From: Omphiscola glabra | Taxonomy: Eukaryota; Mollusca; Gastropoda; Lymnaeidae | DNA: 64,000 nt | Assembly (NCBI GenBank): GCA_964017045.1 | Contig: OZ024799.1 | Span: forward strand, 29,399,596-29,463,595 | Reading direction: 5' to 3' | Part shown: positions 45,201 through 57,700 of the stretch, piece by piece | Numbering within the stretch: position 1 is the stretch's first letter | How the letters are laid out: each line of letters starts with the position of its first letter | Translations under genes and position numbers: made by a program | Notes under the pieces: generated by a model | What the model was told of the DNA's origin: nothing | Seen by the model: only the letters and a program-made list of their open reading frames with translations | Database searches by the model: none

Positions 45201-47953
45201 CTCTGACTTTTATACTGATGCCATTGTCTTGTTCAGCTGAACCACTCTCATCAGAAATTCTGGAAGCATCCGTTACAGAATCTGTGGTGGTTACATCGCT
45301 AGCATTGCTGGAAAATGATGAAACAAGAGAAGGAGCCTGACCCAAGCTGCTGGTGACACTCTTGCTTTTCTTAACATTGTCCTTGTGAGCAACATCGTCA
45401 CTGCAAATTTCAGAATGAGCTGAGCTGCGGTTGGCATCAGATTTCTTGGTTTTAGAGCCATCTGATTTTTTTCTTGGCTTACTAGATTTGCTGTCACTGA
45501 GATCCGAAGATGCATTTTTAACATTGCTTGAACCTGGTTTTGAAGAACCGACACTTCGCCCAACTACTGCAAGATTTTCTGTGGTCCCAGGTATCGCTCC
45601 ATCTACACTGAAACTTTTGTCAACAGGTGGTGCCGGAGCTGGTCGTCTACGACTGGAAGACTTCTTGACGGAAGATGATGCATTCTTGATAACTTCCCCT
45701 CGATGTTTGACTAATCTCCTTTATAGTGAGATCAAGATAACGTGGGAATATAAATTAACATAAAAATAATAAGTAAAAAGCTATGTAAGTAAATTTACTT
45801 TTTATGATATATTCAGCTACCTGATATTTTGTTAATTTTTCATTCAATTATTATGCAAACTCATTTTAAAATATAAAATAATTCAGCTTGCTGAGACACT
45901 TAACTAAAAACTTAAACTATTCTAAACTTTCATATTTATTAATAAAGGTGATATTTTAATTTTTTTACGATATATACATTACGAACTTCATAATAAGCCT
46001 CTGTTCATGTGTATATTGTCCACCTTCATTTGTAGCTTGTAAATGAATGGCTTCCATTGCACCATCAATGAATTTGACTTGCTGGTCTGCTGTAGCCTAT
46101 AGAACAAAATAATAATCATCTTTCATTGGCATTGCTTATATAGTGTTGTCAGAAAAGACAGTTTAAAACTATAGTTAAAAGACATTTTTTTCAGACGTCT
46201 AACTATCAAAACTTTTAAATAAAAATGTTTTAAGAATATAAGTCAAACCACTTAATAATCATAAAATAAAATATTTGAATGGTGCTTTTTTAAAAAATTG
46301 GATATGATCAAAACAGCAATGGTTTTTATTTTTTGTGACTCAAAAAAGGACAATTTTCATTGAAGAAATTCATGAATTCATTAAACAGTGCAAGTACCAA
46401 TTAATTATTGAACATCTAGCATTAATTAATTAGAGTTGGGGCATGAAACGACAGGCAATATTGGTAATAAAACAAAACATGGCTAAAGAATTTCATTATT
46501 ATGTAACTAAACCCTTGCACAGTGGGCGGGAAAGGGGTTGCAGTGGAGGATTTTAACTTTTTTCTTTATATTGTGGGGCAGCTTTTTTGGCCAACTTCTA
46601 TGTTTCTTTGTCTTTGTGGAGGGGGGACTTGGCCTGGCCTTGGTAGCACTAAATCTAGCTGTGCCACTGCCCTTGCAGTAGCCATAGATAAAAGGAAATT
46701 AAAATATGGGCCCAGTAGCTAAGTCTAAATGTTAGAAATTTATATTAACATTCTAGAAGAAATAAAATAAGTAGCAACTTATATATCAGTAATTCAAATA
46801 AAACTGACATGAATTAATTTCTCTTGCCTTCCCACTGGATTTTTCCTCTGTAGCTTTTTCCTTATTTAATTATTTTGGTAAGGGGGAATTCCCTTTTTTA
46901 AAACTATTTTAGGTTTTATGAATGTTAGGACTTAAATTTTAAATAACAATAATAAGAGAATGGGAAACACCCATTTGATGTTTTAGTCTTCGCTGATAAT
47001 GATAACTTCCCAAAAACAAAATGTTGTCTATTCTTATGATATTTAATATAAAAAGAAAGTGTCATATTCATATTATAATACAGTGATAGTAGAAACTCTA
47101 AAAAAGTTAATATATACAAATTAAACTAATGAATGATAATGGCAAGTAATTACATGAGTTGAGTAATGTATGTAATGGGCATTAATATTGATACCACTAA
47201 TATTAGGCCTAAGAATTTCTAAATTTTTGGTTGGCTTTTATTTGCACAGAACAGATGAAACATAAAATTATTAATTAGGCCTAGGCTTATAAATTAGTAT
47301 TATTTTATTTGGCTTCATTAATATATTACTTTGGTAATTCAGTAGAGATAGTGACCCGTTTTTTACCAGGGCCGCCATCTTGGTTGCCGTGACTCATAAA
47401 ATTAGGAATAAAACGTTAAAAATAATTTTAAAATGTCCTAAATGTATCCCTAAACCTAACCTGAACCCTAAATTTATCCCTAACCTGGGTTTTGACCCTA
47501 TCGGAACCAGGGTTTTGACGCAAGGCACCACCAATGCCAATAACAATTAGCCATTACTTCTTATATTTTTTATAACTGATACTATTCTATTAGCCCTACT
47601 TCATACTAAGTTACTAATTCATTACTATACTAAGTGTCTACTGAGACTAATGCTACTACTTCATATTTAATTTGGGTTTACTTGATTGACTTGACTTAAT
47701 AATTACTTGTCACTTGGACTTGAAACGCAGGGTATACCAAAACAAAGAGCATGGATGGGCAAATTTCTTAACTTTTTCTTACCTCTATCTTTTTTATGTA
47801 ATTAAAGGGAACAAAACCAATATCTCCAAGTCCATTTTGTGCAAGAAACCATTGGTCGGATACAGATGTATCCACCAAAGTAAACTTGTCCCCAGCTTCA
47901 AAAGACAGATATTTGGGTAACTTGCTTTTGTAAGCATATAGAGCACGATACAT
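39273..47953 (-). CDS. NCKIPSD: NCK-interacting protein with SH3 domain (SPIN90/NCKIPSD)
   Basis: Twelve coding exons read on the minus strand: 47953-47783, 46096-45987, 45718-44693, 44413-44197, 43125-42988, 42741-42577, 42330-42244, 41937-41799, 41656-41603, 40627-40412, 40190-40015, 39461-39273. Together they give 2688 nt (895 aa, human about 722) with all phases consistent. Residues 1-57 are an SH3 domain (ALYAY, then DQWFLAQ, GFVPFNYI). Residues 58-102 match the helical segment after it. Residues 103-436 are Ser/Asp-rich and disordered, with an SH3-ligand motif RPAPAPP and PPPP runs. Residues about 500-895 are the SPIN90 core (NLSHEESHWAILTV, SQQRGHYLRDDLDSIIDIIT, IAKYYQM, DDPTRLLESGIEPK). 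The vertebrate protein binds Nck and activates Arp2/3 to start linear actin filaments. The start is the ATG in MYRALYAY. The exon 2 donor (AA/GTTCGT) is weak but is the only one giving the conserved RLVKHR join. Confidence 0.93.
39609..39630 (+). repeat. G22 homopolymer in NCKIPSD last intron
   Basis: An uninterrupted run of 22 G between exons 11 and 12. It is C-rich in the transcript. Length may be inexact because of sequencing. Confidence 0.85.
43740..44135 (+). mobile_element. LINE 3' end in NCKIPSD intron 4
   Basis: Plus strand, antisense to NCKIPSD. Reads GRIPTNHEYYGLYQNSTLVA, then GRLQLAGDLERMPNGRGVKK and, after one or two frame shifts, WIDDVEK, LKIQAWNRKA, RSEWKEV and RQAKALHGL-stop. 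This is the usual C-terminal tail of a common invertebrate non-LTR family (xLYQDPxLVxxIKxxRLRWxGHxxRM). Frameshifted and 5' truncated. Confidence 0.78.
44693..45718 (-). CDS. NCKIPSD: NCKIPSD exon 3: disordered proline/acidic region
   Basis: One 1026-nt exon encoding about 342 residues of low-complexity Ser/Lys then Asp/Glu sequence. SH3-type ligand RRRPAPAPPV lies near its start; polyproline blocks AMPPPPVNF and LEDLPPPPPEDYGDF lie near its end. It contains no in-frame stop. It is much longer than the matching human region and accounts for most of the extra length. Confidence 0.9.
46520..46669 (+). mobile_element. 150-bp hAT MITE with perfect 8-bp target duplication
   Basis: Starts CAGTGGGCGG and ends AGCTGTGCCACTG. 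Perfect CCCTTGCA copies lie at 46512-46519 and 46670-46677. The right half (GGTAGCACTAAATCTAGCTG) is shared with the copies at 30208 and 35036. Lies in NCKIPSD intron 1. Confidence 0.75.
47435..47500 (+). repeat. telomere-like degenerate CCCTAA tract
   Basis: Spaced CCCTAAACCTAACC, GAACCCTAAA and CCCTAACC words in an otherwise AT-rich intron. Too degenerate to be an interstitial telomere array; more likely part of a dispersed repeat. Confidence 0.3.
47783..47953 (-). CDS. NCKIPSD: NCKIPSD exon 1: SH3 domain
   Basis: A complete 57-residue SH3 fold in one exon, with the ALYxY motif, acidic RT-loop residues (FEAGDKF), the WFLA tryptophan and the PxxY-like GFVPFNYI end. The donor is GTAAGA. The upstream in-frame GTG is not needed, since the ATG at 47953 matches the family start exactly. 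Confidence 0.93.
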
Positions 47954-48733
47954 TTTCACTCAATATATCTAAGACCGTGGACTTAAAGACAAATAAATTC
48001 AGACACACATCATAAATGACACAGAACGACAGAGAGAGACAAACAGAGAGCTACTGATCTGAGTATATCAATATCAGTCACAAAAAGTTCGCTGAACAAA
48101 ATGCACGACCAAGAGAGAGCACTCTCACTATTTTAGTCTGAATAATTTCATTTTGTAATTGGCATGATAACTATGAAACTTCGCAGTATACTTTATAATT
48201 AGTCATGATTATAAGTACTTATTCTCAGTAGATACGGTTTCAAGGAAATCGGGGTCTATTATTTTAGATTACGTTAACATTTTCCCCCTTTTTATTTAAA
48301 AATAAATCTTACAATATATTTGTATTTAAATAGAATATAACGGGAAGATTTGTAATGATGCAACATAGAATCAATTGATTGAGTACCTCCTTAATTCAAT
48401 ATTTACATCTTTTTATATCATTTCAAATATTATATTTCATAAGAAAATATTTTATATCAAACATAATAATATTTTAAATTATGTTTAATAGCAGTTTAAT
48501 AATTACTTTAAATAATATTTGCACAAATCTTTCGCGTTAATTTTTCTCAACAATACACTCTCAACAAGGAAGTAATGTAAAGACATGCGTGCTTCCACGT
48601 TTTTGTGTGCTTACTTGCAGACAACATAAAGGCTGTAAACGTAGATACTTTGAAAGCTTGATAGGAGAAGTCAAGACTACTTGCGGCTTAAATTCTACTT
48701 GTTTTGTGTTTACAACTGGTTTAAAACAAAACA
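47954..48733. promoter_or_regulatory. bidirectional promoter region of NCKIPSD and SARS1
   Basis: The two start codons point away from each other across 780 bp, which must hold both 5' UTRs and core promoters. The middle (about 48280-48520) is very AT-rich with no clear TATA box assigned. The SARS1 side (48540-48733) is less AT-rich, and the SARS1 ATG context is AAACAATGG. No particular transcription-factor site is claimed. Confidence 0.6.
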
Positions 48734-51700
48734 ATGGTACTGGATCTAGAACTCTTTCGTGCTGACAAAGGTGGAAACCCAGCTAAGATTAAGGAGAATC
48801 AAGCTAAACGATTCAAAGATGTAAAATTGGTCGATAAAGTAGTTGAACATGATACGAACTGGAGAAAATGTAAGTTAAAACGTAACCGTAAAGTTAAATT
48901 ATAGTAATCTAATGATTCGACATATAATAACATGCGTTCATTTTCATTTACTCAAATTTTCTTTTTTACTTTAGACGTAGACTATATTGTAGATACTTTG
49001 GTAAAAAATTCAACAATTTTTGTAAAATAAACCAATGGCATAGTTGAATAGAGCTAATTTTTAACAGAATTATAACATAACACCAAAATCATATTTTTAG
49101 CTGTTGTAGTTTTAAAGTTATGAATTTTTAAAGTACGACTTAGTTTGTCATTTTTTAACATGGACAGCATTGCCACATTCTGTGACCCAATTCTGCTGTT
49201 CGTGTCACGAGCTAAATAACTCTCGTTTTAATGATAATTTTATACGACTTTTATTTTCAGAACTAATGCTGTATTAAAAAATAATGTTATACAATTATAA
49301 TTTATCTAACTAGGCACTTTATATACCAGTAAATTTAATATAATGTATTAATATAAGGCTTTTCTGTTTACCAAATCTACAGCGTCCATTATACCACTAT
49401 AAGTATAAGCCAAGCTATATAGTCTATACTATATAAGGCAATGCATCCCCTAAAATACTGTTTGGGATCTACTTATTTTGAACTTTCAACTTTGGCACAT
49501 GACTAATTAATTAAAACTTTCTCTGACCAATTGTTGAATAGTTTTGCACACGGCAAACTCTTATGAATGAAACTCTGTGGTAGTACTGCCATTATGCAAG
49601 GGCTGTGAATGGTTGCCCATGACGACCTTTTGCACACGGAGAATTCTGATAGCTAATAATATGGACTCTACCGGGTTTTTAAAACTCAAATTAAAACCTT
49701 CCAGTTTAAATCTCTTTCAAATGCATTCTGAAACACAAGTTATCAAATATTTTGAAGTATATAGTGGTAATAATTGAATATTTCCTAAGCTAAGTATTGG
49801 CGTCTTCCGCCATTTAAAAGGGGGCGTGATCACTAATCCAAAATCCTTGTTGAATATAAGGCAACTTTCATCATTAATATATGTCAAAGTACAAAATATG
49901 TCATTTTCATATTTATTATGCATCTCGGGCATACATTGATCTACCAGTATGCCAAATTTCAAAGCAACAAGTCCTTCCGAAGAGACGCCATGTTTTCCCC
50001 CATGAGCAGTATACTATGTAGGTCGCACTACCCAAATTCGCTATGGTGTGACCACGCCCCCTTTTCAATGGGTGAAGATGCCGATATTCGACACATATTC
50101 AATTATCACTATTTACATCAAAATATTTGGATAACTTATAGTTTCGAGTGAACTTAAAAGTCTTTTAAACAAGAATATCCTAATTTGAGGTTTAAAAACC
50201 CGGTAGAGTCCATATTATTAACGATCAGAATCCTCCGTGTGCAAAAGGTCGTTCGGCGGAACCAACCCTCCCCCACCCGCAGATAGCTAGTTCACTGTGA
50301 CACACAAAACAACAATATGACCATCACAATCAATACGATACGTTGCGGTGATATTTTTATAACCTTTGACACACCTACCAATCCCCTACCCATGTGTCTC
50401 GTATGCCACAAATTTCCTTGACAACCAACAATGCACTGCTAAGATGGGGTTGTCGATACAAACGCAAAAATACGGTAGTGAGATGGTGAAGTGGCATCGA
50501 TAAATAACATTTTCAAAAGCTGGCGATTGGTCATGGGGATCGAGATAACCAACGTTAAGTGGCAAATTTGGCCCTCTTTTGTGCTCGAGATATTAGGGTT
50601 CTGCGACATAAAAGAATCGACATAACCGATGAGAAAATGCTAAGACAAAGAGAGAATTTGGCGGTTCCACTTCAAAAACGTCGACTTAATAAGGTTGGCG
50701 AATTAACCGAGGTCGAGATAAGCGGGTTCGACTGTATATAGTGATAATTATTGAATATTTCCTAAGCTAAGTATCAGCGTCTTCCGCCATTTAAAAGGGG
50801 GCGTGATCACTAATCCAAAATGGCCTGGGTGACCTGTGCATAATGAGGTCAACGTTGAAGAGAATTGAGAAAATGTTTATTGAGCTAGCGCAATGAAATT
50901 TTGCACACATATACTTCAATATATTATGCAGACCTTCAATTAATATGAAAAACATACCATGAATATTTAGACCGAATTTTTTAATGCAAAGATGCCTTAT
51001 ATTAACATATGATTTTCCTCACAGTTGTTTTAATGAAAAAAATAACTAAATGGGAATGTAGGTCAACATTTCTCCTAACGTGAATGGTCGGAGTTTGACC
51101 TTAATTATGGACCACAAGGACGCCTGATTTATTCTAATTACATGCACATAAAAAATTAAAAATTCGGATTTCATTGCGCCGACCTCCATTTCCGATACAA
51201 ATTTTCTAGGAGTGTCCCTTGCTTCGGCGAAGTACCTACTATAATGACTATAACTATAATATAGTATATAGCTAAACTAAATTTAAATACTTACAAATTC
51301 TAAGTCTATAGACTGGAAGACTGGTTTACTTTTACTAAATTTGTACTTGTAAGGTCTAAAGTTAAAGACACTAACTTAGTTCACTAACTTGCCAAACTAG
51401 AATAAAAAAGCCATATTATATATTGACTCATTCATTCATATGAATATGTAAAGTAAAAGTTAGTTTTTTTGTTAATAATTTCAATTTATCATATTTTCGG
51501 GCAAGTGAAAGTGAAAATCATAACGGGATGACTTGATTTGTTGACTTGTCTTAAGAAAGTTAATAATGACATTTTTACATGTAAATGTAATGTATTGTAT
51601 AACTTCAGTTTTCTTCAGGACTATTTCTTTTGTCCTTTTTTTAACATGGATATGGGCCGCATCTTCACATTCTGTGACCCAATTTTGCTGTTTGCGTTAC

Positions 51701-54700
51701 GAGCTATATAAATCATTTTTTAATGATCAATTTATATGATTTTTATTTTCAGAACTAATGCTTTTTGAAAAAGTGTTATACAATTATAGATAAATTGTTG
51801 CTTATCTAGATATGCACTATGTATGTCAGTAAAGTTAATATAATGTATAATTAATCTATGGCTTTTTTGTTTACCAAATCTATGGCGTCCAAATTATACA
51901 GTGTATATACAGGTACATGCTATATAGTCTTTATAAGGCAACACATACCCTTCTAATTAATTAAAGCTTTCCCTAATCAATGGCTTAATAGTTTTTGCAC
52001 ACAGCAAACTTTTATGAATCAAACTCTGAGGTAGAACTACGGTATAGCCATTATGTAAGTGACTGTGAATGGCTGCCCGTGGCCATGACACTTTGCTCAC
52101 GTAAAATTATGATCATTTATAATATGGCTCTACTGGGTTTTTAAAAATATTTTAAAATTAAAATATTATTGTTTAAATTACATCTAAGTTCATTCTAAAA
52201 CACAATTTATCAAATATTTTGATGAAAATAGTGGTAATAATTAAATATTTCCTAAGAATCTGCGTCTTCCGTCTTTAAAAGGGGGCGTGGTCACTTTTTT
52301 TATCGAAATTGGGCTGAGCAACATTACCATATAGGGGTTTACTCAAATGAGCATAAAAAGTGGCAGACATGTCCTAAGTCAATGAGAATTGACACAAAGA
52401 TACATTGATAGATAATACAGAGTAAGATTTAATATAAAAGACAAAAGTTGAACTTCTATAAAAAAAATTAGTGAAAGATGCCTTAAATTTCAAAGGGAAG
52501 GTCAATTGAAAAATCCAAACAAATGAATGAAAATGTAGGCCAAGATGTCTACTAAAGTTAAAGGCCGGAAACGGACCTCAAATATATGTCAAAAGTACTC
52601 ATTTATTAATAAATAGAAACACACATCAAAAAAATAAAAACTCTTATTTTTTGGCGCCGATTCCCCATTTCCGATACACAAAAAGTAGTAGTCTCCCTTG
52701 CTTTACCGAAGTACCTAGACTAATCTAGACTAGAGACTGTAGACTATAGTGTTTAGACCTATTTGCCTAGGTTGTGACAATGTAGTCACTGTGGGCCCTA
52801 TGCATGGCTATGACTATTATGCTAAACTAAGACTAAGTACTTACTAAAGTCATGAGTTATTTAGTTTAGTCAATTAATCATATTTTCGAACCAGTGACAG
52901 TGCATTTGGCAATTCATAACTCAATGACTTGATGGTCATATGAAAGTTAATGTCATGTTTATATGTATAACTTGTAAGGTTTTTTTTTAGGACTATACAA
53001 GTGTTTAGACCTATTTGTTGCCTAGCTAACAGGTCTAGCCTGTATTGTAGTCACTGTGGGGCCTAAGGCTATTTGGGTGGTATCTCCCAAAATAGTGTGA
53101 CATCATGTAATTAAAGTACCAAATATAGGCCTATCATTTTCTTTACCAGTATTAATCAGATAATAGTTGAACGTTAATCTATTTTAAAAAAGGGCACCAA
53201 GCTTTTTCCTGACAAATAATGAAAGCATATTTCTATGAAATTAACCCCAGCATCAGTTTGATACAGACCACTTAACAAATATTGCAATACCTACTATTAT
53301 AACCAATAAAACCTATAATCAGTGTCCAAATCAGATTTCCAAAATCCATAATCGCTTTAAAAAAATGAATATTTACCAAGTCATATTTATATATCTCATA
53401 GTCCTAATCATCAGTAGTAGCTGGTTACAAATTAATACTGACAGTGACTTATTCAGGTTGTGAGCCTTGTGACCTTACCAATAACTGGTTCCCGGAAATT
53501 TGTTAAAACTTATGTTTGTTGGCATGGACGTTTGTAAGAAAAAGAAATAATGGGAAAAAAACAACAAAAATCAATTTCGTTAAAATGTTTACTTTTCCCC
53601 CCATTTCTCACTGGCTTCTTCCCTTAAAAAACATTTAAAAAAAAATTAAAAAAAATAAAAACACTATAGAGCAAATTTCATTTCAACAAATTTTTACATA
53701 GGCTGCGTTTCCAAAAATTTACATTATCTATTTATCAGGGAGAGGTTAAACAAATAAATGAGAGCTAGTGCATTCTATTTTGATTACATAGATTTTGTAA
53801 AGGCCCATGATTAAAATGTAAACTATTTAACTCTGAAAATACATAAAAATTTATTATGCAGTAATTTATTGAAAGGCAAGCGTTATCCGCACGGCCGTGA
53901 GAATAATGCCGAGCGTTATCCGCACGGCCGTGAGAATAATGCCGAGCGTTATCCGCACGGCCGTGAGAATAATGCCGAGCGTTATCCGCACGGTTTTGGA
54001 CGTTTTTCGTAGGCTTATTGAACGCAAATTACAGAGTGTCAGTGTGGAATTAATCGTAAATGTGTGAAAGCCAGCCTGTCTTAGGTCTAGGCCTAGATGT
54101 AAAATGTAGGTATATGCCTATAATCTTGTAAACTAGTAGCATTAAGATGCGTTTTATTTTGGACCTATGGCCTAGAGATTATACATTATACAGTCTACTA
54201 CTAGACCTAATAAGGCAGTGTTTAGCAAAATATGCATTTCTGAGAAGTTGAAATGCAGTGTAACCCCTGTTAGTCTGGTGTGACTTATGCGCGGGTCAAT
54301 GATGATGACATAGAATCATAGAACAATCTAAAACTAGGGGTGCGACGTGTACAAGAGTATATACGATATATATTAGGTAGGCATGTAGGATTGTAGGCCT
54401 ATGCCTATTCTAAATAAAATTAATTATTTAAATTATATTAAATATACCATTGAATTGAGCTTGGTTTCATTAAAATTAAAACAAATCTAAAAATATTATT
54501 ACAGTTACTTTTGATAATAAATAAGTTATATATTTAAAATTCTTTTTGAAGATAATTATTAAATATAAAATATACTTTTAATTAAAATGAAGAAGAAAAA
54601 AAAAAAGTAAATTTCGATCCCCAACCAGTAAATGATCACATAATATAAGTTAGCTTGACATCTACTCTACCACAAGACCACACAAGTTCACATCCAATTG

Positions 54701-57700
54701 CCTTATTCTTATCTTAAAACCAGGTCAATGGTACATTTTTTGCCACGGTGTACGCAGGCCTAGGTCCATGGTTTTACGGAAATTCATTCTTTAAAAAAAA
54801 TTTTTTTTTCATTTATTAGTGAAGAAAAGAATAAATACCGAGCGTTATCGGCAGACCGAAATCTTCGAATAACGGCGAACATTATGCGCAGAGCTGTGTG
54901 ACCAGCCGCTATAATGCGCCGAGGAGCCGTGCGGATAATGCTCGGCGTTATCCTCACGGCCAAAACCGTGCGAACAACCACTCCGTTATTGAAATGGTAA
55001 CATAAAATATTTTTTTAAAAATATGCTCTTGTTGACTCATTGTTAGTTGTCAATGTTTATTCATACCCCTAAAAAGTTCAGGAAGATAGAATTATATTGT
55101 ATTCTTTTCATTTGTCAGTATTCCAATAATTGTTTAAAAAGTGACCTTCAAATAGAATATTTTAAAAAGTATGATTCTTAATATTAAAACAAATGCAATC
55201 ACCTACAGTTGAAATGGCATCATAAAAATTACTTCTATTTGAAGTAGGCCTAATGGTATCAATAGCATGTATTTTGATTATATTTTTTTCCCCTCTTTGA
55301 CTGGTTCATAGAAATTTTTGTGTGTTTATCTTAGTGCGTTTCAGGGCTGATCTGCTAAACAAGTTAAAAAATGTTTGCAGCAAAGAAATAGGTGATAAAA
55401 TGAAGGTAATTTCATCTTTTTATTTATTTTGTTTGGGTGATCTCGGATTTAATAAGTTGTTTTTAATTTTGTTTAAACATCGGACCTATATTAAAAATAA
55501 AGATATTATGTTAAATATGACTATATTTATTTGTACCCTTTTTTATGACTAGAATAAAGAACCCGTTGGGGATGATGACTCTGTTCCAACAGGCATCATT
55601 GAAAAACTTGATGAGGTACTTCCAGAACAGCTACAGGTTTGTTTTGATCTTTTAAAGTCAACTCAAAGAACAATAAATGGTGCATTACGGTCTACCATAA
55701 TAGTTTTACGGGAAACATGTATTACTAATTTTGGTCCTTTCTTCTATGTTAATTGTGAAACTGACATATACTTACTTGCTGAAGGATAGTACATCTTAAT
55801 TTTTTGTAAATTTGATCTTTATCATAAAATAATTTTTCTTTTTTCTCCAGCCGCTGACTGTTACTCAAATCAAGAAAGTACGTCTTGCCATTGATAATCA
55901 GATTAAAGAAAATGATGCTCAACTTATTGTTGAAGAAAAGGAAAGAAACGAAGCCTTGAAAGAAATAGGAAATCTGTTGCATGATTCTTGTATTATTAGC
56001 AACAATGAGGTAATTCTTTTCTGTTGTGTTTTAAGACTTAAATATCAGAAATAATTAATTCACTTATCACCAAGATTAGAGGTATCATAAATTTAGTGAA
56101 ACAAAAAGAAAAAGCAGTTTGATTCAGAATCATGGCTTGTATTTTCCGAATTCAAACCTAAGATAGATGCTCTTTCCGTCGGTAAACAATTTCATGTTGC
56201 ATTTATTGTACAGGATGAAAATGGCATTGAGAGGACATTTGGAGATGTTGAGACAAAGAAAAAATATTCTCATGTTGACCTCGTTGTTATGATTGATGGT
56301 GCAGACAATGAAAGAGGATCTGTGACTGCAGGAGGAAGAGGATATTATCTTAAGGTGTTTAGAATTTCTTCATATTTGTATGCATGGGTTTGCCTTTTAG
56401 TAATATTATGAATTTAGAAAGTTACATGTTATGTAGCACTTATTGGTTTCTCCAAACGTAAATGATATGAATACTAAATGGAAATAGACAATTAAGTTGA
56501 GGTCAATTTATGAGTTCATGCCCTGTACAGATTTAGATCTAGGCATAACATTGGTACTCTTAATTTTTCTACATATTGAAAATAACATGTTTTTATTTAA
56601 ATTGTATGTACTAGGTCTAAATGTTTATTAATGTTCAATAGGGGCCCTTGGTCTTCCTGGAGCAAGCATTGATCAACTTGGCCATGTCTATGTTACATGC
56701 TAAAGGCTACACAGCTCTCTATACTCCATTTTTTATGCGTAAGGAGGTCATGCAAGAGGTGGCCCAGCTGTCACAGTTCGATGAAGAGCTATACAAGGTA
56801 TATATTGTTTGGAACAGAAACATTGAGATTTTACTTAATAAGCCTCTGTCGTTAAGGATTATAAACAATGCACAATCTTTTTAAGATTTGCCTCTGACTA
56901 GAACACGGTTTAATTTATTCTGCACCCCCTTCAAATTGTTTAATTAAGTCTCACACCCACTAAAAATGTTATACGGCATTTTTAATTTGATTACTAAGAA
57001 ATATGCAGAAGTAAGACAATAAAATTGTGACTTATATAAAGACAGTTTTTAAAGAAAAAAATCTAAATATGTAAAAAAAATGTGTGGAGTCAGCGGATTC
57101 TCTATTGTTAAAATCACTTTTCCTCATATACCTTGAAATGCCATCAGGGGGTGTTATAATTTGCTTTTGTCTAGAAACACTTTTTCCAGCTCAGTTCCTT
57201 GATTCCCAGTTCCTTCTATTTATTTTTAAGTCCCCTTCCCGGGTTTTCTATGTTTAGTCTTATTTTTTTCTGTGGCCCTGGATATTCCATGACAAGCTCC
57301 TTAATAATTGTTTGTTCATATCAACAATGTGGCTTATCCATCTCCAATTATTTTCTATTTTCTTCTCCATGTGTGTATCTGTCCCATGTGATCCAATGGG
57401 GAACCATATCAATCTATTTATTTAAGATCCTGTGCAAACATGTTGATGAAGATGTGCAATATCAGGATATATAGAATTACAACCATGATTTGAGTTTAAC
57501 ATTTAAATTTTGATATTATGGGTTATTTCCCTAGATATTCATTATTAGCCATTTGTATCTTGGGTTTCTATCTATATCACTATTCTTGCTATAATACTTC
57601 TTAGATATAAAATTATTTGAAATCCTCTAGTGATGTTTCTCCTGCATTTTAAGCACATTTGACATTGATATTATCAGTGTTAACTCTTATAACTATTAAT

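Larger units (their letters stand above)
49150..51240 (+). repeat. repeat unit, interrupted copy in SARS1 intron 1
   Basis: Starts near TTAACATGGACAGCATTGCC and ends with CCCTTGCTTCGGCGAAGTAC. Matched in order by 51640-52715: ACATTCTGTGACCCAATT, GTTTACCAAATCTA, TTGCACACGG, CTACCGGGTTTTTAAAA, TTAAAAGGGGGCGTG, CCATTTCCGATACA. About 0.9 kb (49835-50734) is inserted here relative to the other copy. Confidence 0.7.

Noticed and set aside
44689..45345. 218-aa frame read as a separate gene starting at a TTG
   Set aside because: It is the right part of NCKIPSD exon 3; the frame is open upstream to the acceptor at 45718.
47435..47500. Interstitial telomere array
   Set aside because: CCCTAA words are few, irregularly spaced and mixed with other sequence.
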